NCBI GenBank assembly: GCA_035517115.1
Contig: DATIZL010000101.1
Span: 1-26,526, forward strand
DNA: 26,526 bases
Direction: 5' to 3'
Source: Hyphomicrobium_A sp035517115
Lineage (GTDB): Bacteria; Pseudomonadota; Alphaproteobacteria; Rhizobiales; Hyphomicrobiaceae
Numbering within the stretch: the stretch's first letter is position 1; each line of letters starts with the position of its first letter. Below are positions 23,099 to 26,526 of this stretch, piece by piece. Made by a program: the position numbers and the translations under genes. The notes beneath the pieces are model-generated. The model was given only the letters and a program-made list of their open reading frames with translations. It was not told where the DNA came from and did not search any database.

Positions 23099-23443
23099 TT
23101 ACTTGCCGCACTTGTCGTCGAGCTTGTCGAGCGCCGCGTCGTAGGCCTTGCCGTCGGCCGACTCAGGATCGAGGTCGGCGCCGGCTTCGTATGCCGTCTC
23201 GAACTCCGGGCCGAGCTGCTTCATGTACTCCTGCATCTGCTTGTCGAGGGCTTCGCTCTTTGAGTCGTCGGCATCATCGCCGCCGCCTGCGGAAAGCTTG
23301 CTCATCTCGCAGTAGATCTTGAGCTTGCCGGCATCAGCCGCGACCACGTCGAAGGTCTTGATGGCCGCATCGATGGTCGGGTTCGCCAATGCCGGCGTAG
23401 CGAGTAGGCCGCACACGGCAACAGCGGCCAAAATCGGTTTCAT
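23099..23443 (-). CDS. Small secreted acidic protein of unknown function
   Basis: This 114-residue protein has a clear signal peptide (residues 1-20, cleavage after ALA) and a mature part that is strongly acidic, with a DDADDSKSE run and many Asp/Glu. The mature part has just two cysteines (Cys45 and Cys112), so a single disulfide linking the first helix to the C terminus is likely. Predicted helices flank a Gly/Asp-rich loop at about 52-62. ATG 23443 is chosen over the longer frame because AAGGAG lies 7 nt upstream and the signal peptide begins there. No family was recognised. It has its own intrinsic terminator and so is probably a free-standing, well-expressed unit. Confidence 0.88.
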   Translation of the reverse strand: MKPILAAVAVCGLLATPALANPTIDAAIKTFDVVAADAGKLKIYCEMSKLSAGGGDDADDSKSEALDKQMQEYMKQLGPEFETAYEAGADLDPESADGKAYDAALDKLDDKCGK

Positions 23444-23778
23444 GCTTTGCTCCTTAGGTTTTCTGTCGAGGCGTACCGGCAATGAGCAAGGCGACCACTT
23501 CAAAGCTTGTCATTGCGTCGTCGGCTGGCGGCCCAAGCCGTCGAGACGGCGAGGAGATGGTCACGGCTAATGTTGCTTTTTTTGTGGTTGCTAAAAGCCC
23601 CCTCCGCACTCCGAAAAGCGATAGATCATAGCGCACAACGCCGCACAAGGTCTGTGCGTTGCAACAGGGAGGCGGGAAGCGGGCGCCGGGTAATTGTCTC
23701 CTCACTTGTCCCCCCTTACCTGGAAGGCCATAAACCCTCGACCCTTAGCCCTCCCACCCGAACGCCCGAGGCCTGTCG
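23444..23778. other. 335-nt divergent intergenic region upstream of gshA
   Basis: This is the longest gene-free stretch, lying between the divergent small secreted-protein gene and gshA. It contains a run of seven T residues at 23577-23583 with locally lower GC content, and a 6-bp inverted repeat (CGCACA at 23642-23647, TGTGCG at 23653-23658). A short ORF inside it reads as noise. It presumably carries both promoters, but no -35/-10 pair or known operator was recognised. Confidence 0.45.
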
Positions 23779-25161
23779 ATGTCGACCCGTGAAGAAGGCG
23801 CGCCAAGCCCTCTCGTGCGCTCGCGCGACGACTTGATCGGCTGGATCGCGGCCGGCGCAAAGCCTCGGAATGATTGGCGGATCGGCACCGAGCACGAGAA
23901 GTTCGTGTTCCACACCGACACCTTGACGCCGGTTCCTTACGCGGGTGAGCGCTCCATCCGCGCGTTGATGGAGGCCTTGATCGCGCGCTTCGGTTGGGAG
24001 CCCATCCTGGAGGATGACCGCATCATCGCCCTGAAGCGCGCCGCCGGTGTGCAGGGCGGCAACATCTCTTTGGAGCCCGGCGGCCAGTTCGAGCTTTCAG
24101 GCGGCCCCCTCGCCACGCTGCACGAGACGGCCGAGGAGACGACCGACCACTTCTACGAAGTCCTGAATGTCGGCGAGCCGCTCGGTATCGGCTTCCTGGG
24201 CCTCGGCTTCTCGCCGAAGTGGACGCTCGCCGAGACCCCGCGTATGCCGAAGGACCGCTACGCCATCATGACGCGCTACATGCCCAAGGTCGGCTCGCGC
24301 GGCCTCGACATGATGTACCGCACCGCGACCATCCAGGTGAACCTCGACTTCGCGGACGAGGCCGACATGGTCAAGAAGCTGCGCGTGTCGCTGGCGCTGC
24401 AGCCGATCGCGGCGGCGTTGTTCGCAGCCTCCCCTTTCACCGAGGGGCGCCTCAACGGCTTCCAGTCGCTGCGCAGCGAGATCTGGCGCGACACCGATAA
24501 AGCGCGCACGGGCATGCTGCCCTTCGCCTTCGAGCCCGGCATGGGGTATGAGCGCTACGTCGACTACGCGCTCCAGGTGCCGATGTATTTCGTCTACCGC
24601 GGCGGGCGCTACATCGATGCCTCGGGCGCCTCGTTCAAGGACTTCATGGCCGGCAAGCTGCCGGCGCTGCCGGGCGAGACGCCGACGCTCGATGACTGGT
24701 CGGATCATCTGACCACCCTGTTCCCCGAGGTGCGCTTGAAGCGCTTTCTCGAGATGCGCGGCGCCGACGGCGGTCCCTGGCAACGCATCTGCGCGCTTTC
24801 CGCCCTGTGGGTCGGGCTGCTCTACGACGACGATGCCCTCGAAGCCGCCTGGTCGCTCGTCAAGGGCTGGACCGAGGAGGAGCGCGAGGGTTTGCGCAAC
24901 GCGGTCCCGCGCACGGCGCTCAAGACCCGCTTCCGCTCGCTGACAGTGCAGGACATTGCCCGCGATGTCGTCCGCATCGCGCGGCACGGCTTGCGCCAGC
25001 GCCGGCGCATCAACCCCGCCAGCCAGGACGAGTCGATCTACCTCGAGCCGCTCATGGAAGTCGTCCAGAGCGGGCGGACGCTGTCCGACGAGCTGATTGA
25101 GAAGTTCAACGGCCCCTGGCGCGGCAACATTGACCATGTCTTCGAAGAATATGCCTTCTGA
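23779..25161 (+). CDS. gshA: Glutamate-cysteine ligase, plant/alphaproteobacterial type
   Basis: This 460-residue ATP-dependent ligase catalyses the first and rate-setting step of glutathione synthesis. It belongs to the GCS2 class shared by plants and alphaproteobacteria. Recognisable blocks are WRIGTEHEKF (33-42), GGNISLEPGGQFELSGGP in the substrate pocket, RTATIQVNLDF, and the closing NPASQDESIYLEPL with FEEYAF. ATG 23779 has GAGG 7 nt upstream. The length matches the family norm of about 455-460. It is preceded by a 335-nt regulatory region and followed by 140 nt before the small cysteine-rich gene. Confidence 0.97.
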   Translation: MSTREEGAPSPLVRSRDDLIGWIAAGAKPRNDWRIGTEHEKFVFHTDTLTPVPYAGERSIRALMEALIARFGWEPILEDDRIIALKRAAGVQGGNISLEPGGQFELSGGPLATLHETAEETTDHFYEVLNVGEPLGIGFLGLGFSPKWTLAETPRMPKDRYAIMTRYMPKVGSRGLDMMYRTATIQVNLDFADEADMVKKLRVSLALQPIAAALFAASPFTEGRLNGFQSLRSEIWRDTDKARTGMLPFAFEPGMGYERYVDYALQVPMYFVYRGGRYIDASGASFKDFMAGKLPALPGETPTLDDWSDHLTTLFPEVRLKRFLEMRGADGGPWQRICALSALWVGLLYDDDALEAAWSLVKGWTEEEREGLRNAVPRTALKTRFRSLTVQDIARDVVRIARHGLRQRRRINPASQDESIYLEPLMEVVQSGRTLSDELIEKFNGPWRGNIDHVFEEYAF

Positions 25162-25301
25162 GGCCCTTCCCCGCCGGTTCAGGTTGTGTTCATGCTAGGG
25201 GGCCTTAACTCTAGCCAAAGCGGGTGAGGGACAAGCCGGGATCCTTTGACACGGATGATAGCCGGGCATTGCTCGCCGCACGCCCCATTTGGCGACGGGA
25301 G

Positions 25302-25529
25302 ATGAACGTGGTCGATCGCAAGAGCTTGTGGGCGCTGGCGGCCGTTGCGGCTGCCGCCGCGCTGCTTGCCGTTTCCGGTCTCATCGCGACCGGGCCGGCG
25401 GACGCGGAGGGCGGGTGCGGGGAGAGCTGCCGGGCCGCGTATAACCAGTGCCGCATCGCCACCAAGGGCTCGGCCACGTGCGAGGCGGCGTTCACGAGCT
25501 GCATGCAACAGTGCATTAAGCGCCGTTAA
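25302..25529 (+). CDS. Tiny exported protein with six cysteines in mirror-symmetric spacing
   Basis: This protein has 75 residues from ATG 25302, or 73 from GTG 25308. The GTG has the better ribosome-site spacing (GGGAG ends 6 nt before it). Residues 9-30 form a signal peptide or anchor, with likely cleavage after ADA (33-35). The mature 40 residues hold six cysteines at 39, 43, 50, 60, 67 and 71, spaced C-x3-C-x6-C-x9-C-x6-C-x3-C, a perfectly palindromic pattern. The two flanks read as short amphipathic helices joined by a Lys/Gly/Ser loop, which suggests a helical hairpin stapled by disulfides. I do not recognise the family and assign no function. It converges on lutC with 50 nt between stops. 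Confidence 0.82.
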   Translation: MNVVDRKSLWALAAVAAAAALLAVSGLIATGPADAEGGCGESCRAAYNQCRIATKGSATCEAAFTSCMQQCIKRR

Positions 25530-25579
25530 TTGCAGCGCTATTCAGCCGACACAACCCGCAAACAGGCCCGCAATCGGCA

Positions 25580-26257
25580 TCAATTGCCGCCGAGCAGGAT
25601 GACGGCCAGCCGGCGCGGCCCGTGCGCTCCCATCACGATGCGGCCGCCGATATCCCCGGTGCGCGAGGCCCCCGTCACCAGGTTGAGCGTATGCGGCAAG
25701 GCGGACGTGCCCAGCTCCCGTTCGGCGAGCTCCATCGCCTCCTCGTAGTTGCCGACGATCGCGTCCCGGCGCACCACGACGATGTGCGTCTCGGGCAAGA
25801 GCGCGAGCGTCGTCGGATTGTCGGGCCCGGAGGCGAGCACCAGCGTTCCCGTCTCGGCGACGCCCGCGACGGCGCGCGACACGCCCGCCGTGTCGTCGGC
25901 ACGAGCCCGGCCCATATCGCGCGCGAGGCCGCGCACCTCCGCCCACGGCAGCCGCGCAAACAGCGGATCGGAGCCGGTGCGCACACGCAACGGAAGCTCG
26001 CGCGCGATCAGATACTCGGCGATCGCCTGCGGAAGTTCTGCCGCATCGCCCGTCTCTACGAGGTCGGACCCTTGCGCGGCGAGGAACGACTTGAAGAGCG
26101 CGATGCGCTCAACCGTGCCGACGCGGCCGCGGTCCGGCATGAGCCGGCTGCCACCTCCGGCAAGGCGCGCTTCGGCGCCCGCGCGCCGCGCCGCATCGGC
26201 CCCTGGCCCGACCTTGAGTCCGGCGCGCACCTTCGCGAAGATGGCGGAGCGGCTCAT
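25580..26257 (-). CDS. lutC: Lactate utilization protein C (LUD domain)
   Basis: This 225-residue protein has the LUD/YkgG domain of LutC, part of the LutABC iron-sulfur lactate dehydrogenase. Family landmarks are AETGTLVLASGPDNPTTLAL, HIVVVRRDAIVGNYEEAM and the closing SRTGDIGGRIVMGAHGPRR. The frame is open upstream to the window edge, but ATG 26257 is the true start: GGAGGG lies 7 nt before it and the upstream part is antisense or out-of-frame lutB. The start overlaps the lutB stop as ATGA (26254-26257), so the two are translationally coupled. lutA would be expected further right, outside the window. Confidence 0.92.
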   Translation of the reverse strand: MSRSAIFAKVRAGLKVGPGADAARRAGAEARLAGGGSRLMPDRGRVGTVERIALFKSFLAAQGSDLVETGDAAELPQAIAEYLIARELPLRVRTGSDPLFARLPWAEVRGLARDMGRARADDTAGVSRAVAGVAETGTLVLASGPDNPTTLALLPETHIVVVRRDAIVGNYEEAMELAERELGTSALPHTLNLVTGASRTGDIGGRIVMGAHGPRRLAVILLGGN

Positions 26258-26526
26258 GGGATTTCCCTCCGCTGGCGCCGCGCCCACTGCGCCTGAAAGG
26301 TTGCGCCTTGGGGTGCTGGCAGGTCGCGGTAGCGCGTCCATGCCTCTGCAAACGGCAGCCGCGAGAGCGCGCCGCGCCCGCGGGCGAGCCCAGCCAGCGC
26401 CGATGTGCCCATCCGTGCCACGACGCGATAGAGGCGCGGCCGGCGCGCCAAGTACGCCCAGGCCCGCAGCAGTGCCTTGCTCCACCCCGTCGCGCCCTCC
26501 GCGAACGAGACCTCGCGCCACCTCCG
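26254..26526 (-). CDS. lutB: Lactate utilization protein B, C-terminal fragment
   Basis: The last 90 residues of a gene enter from the right edge on the minus strand and end at TGA 26254. The segment WAYLARRPRLYRVVARMG, then LSRLPFAEAW and RDLPAPQGATFQAQW, is the typical C-terminal region of LutB-like proteins, a ferredoxin-domain-plus-LUD protein that oxidises lactate to pyruvate with LutA and LutC. The iron-sulfur cysteines lie upstream, outside the window. It overlaps lutC by 4 nt, which supports the assignment. Confidence 0.85.
   Translation of the reverse strand, partial: RRWREVSFAEGATGWSKALLRAWAYLARRPRLYRVVARMGTSALAGLARGRGALSRLPFAEAWTRYRDLPAPQGATFQAQWARRQRREIP

Noticed and set aside
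1..26526. Mobile element, CRISPR array, toxin-antitoxin or phage-defence locus
   Set aside because: I looked for transposases, integrases, regularly spaced repeats, paired small ORFs and defence-type nuclease or helicase combinations and found none.

Overview
The window is GC-rich and densely packed chromosomal DNA, most likely from an alphaproteobacterium of the order Hyphomicrobiales (Rhizobiales). Three things suggest this: the gene order purD / xseA-DUF2093 / lpxK-waaA-DUF374 / DUF4170 around lipid A synthesis, the neighbourhood ubiA / rsmE / gshA with a plant-type glutamate-cysteine ligase, and an endonuclease-type MutL. The exact genus cannot be read from the sequence. I see no tRNA, rRNA, CRISPR array, insertion sequence or phage gene.

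Layout. 1-228 is the end of an M16 peptidase and 284-682 is msrB. 691-3435 (minus) is a tight four-gene envelope redox operon: periplasmic thioredoxin, CcdA, b-type cytochrome and a Tat-exported sulfite-oxidase-fold molybdoenzyme. 3557-4105 (minus) is a PagL-type lipid A deacylase. 4418-6202 is mutL, 6305-7303 a TPR-cytochrome c fusion and 7367-7579 a PspC protein. 7587-9533 holds RNA modification genes (rsmD and a RluB-like synthase, with tadA divergent). 9530-10531 is a patatin phospholipase and 10607-11890 is purD. 12008-13816 holds xseA and DUF2093.

13804-20927 (mostly minus) is an LPS-assembly block: lpxK, a single ORF that fuses a DUF374 (LpxJ-like) acyltransferase to the Kdo transferase WaaA, msbA and DUF4170. 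A plus-strand cysteine phosphatase and a minus-strand GH46 chitosanase sit inside this block. 21218-22183 is ubiA, 22280-23020 rsmE, 23099-23443 a small secreted protein, 23779-25161 gshA, and 25302-25529 a tiny six-cysteine exported protein. The window ends with lutC and the end of lutB (minus).

How the genes fit together. Two themes dominate. One is outer-membrane lipid A: LpxK adds the 4'-phosphate, WaaA adds Kdo, the fused DUF374 domain may add a secondary acyl chain, MsbA flips the product, and PagL may remodel it afterwards. The other is thiol and sulfur redox chemistry in the envelope: MsrB, the Trx/CcdA/cytochrome b/Mo operon, glutathione synthesis and cysteine-rich exported proteins. 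The most notable items are the DUF374-WaaA fusion, the redox operon (whose thioredoxin lacks the canonical cis-proline), and the 75-residue exported protein with mirror-symmetric cysteine spacing C-x3-C-x6-C-x9-C-x6-C-x3-C.
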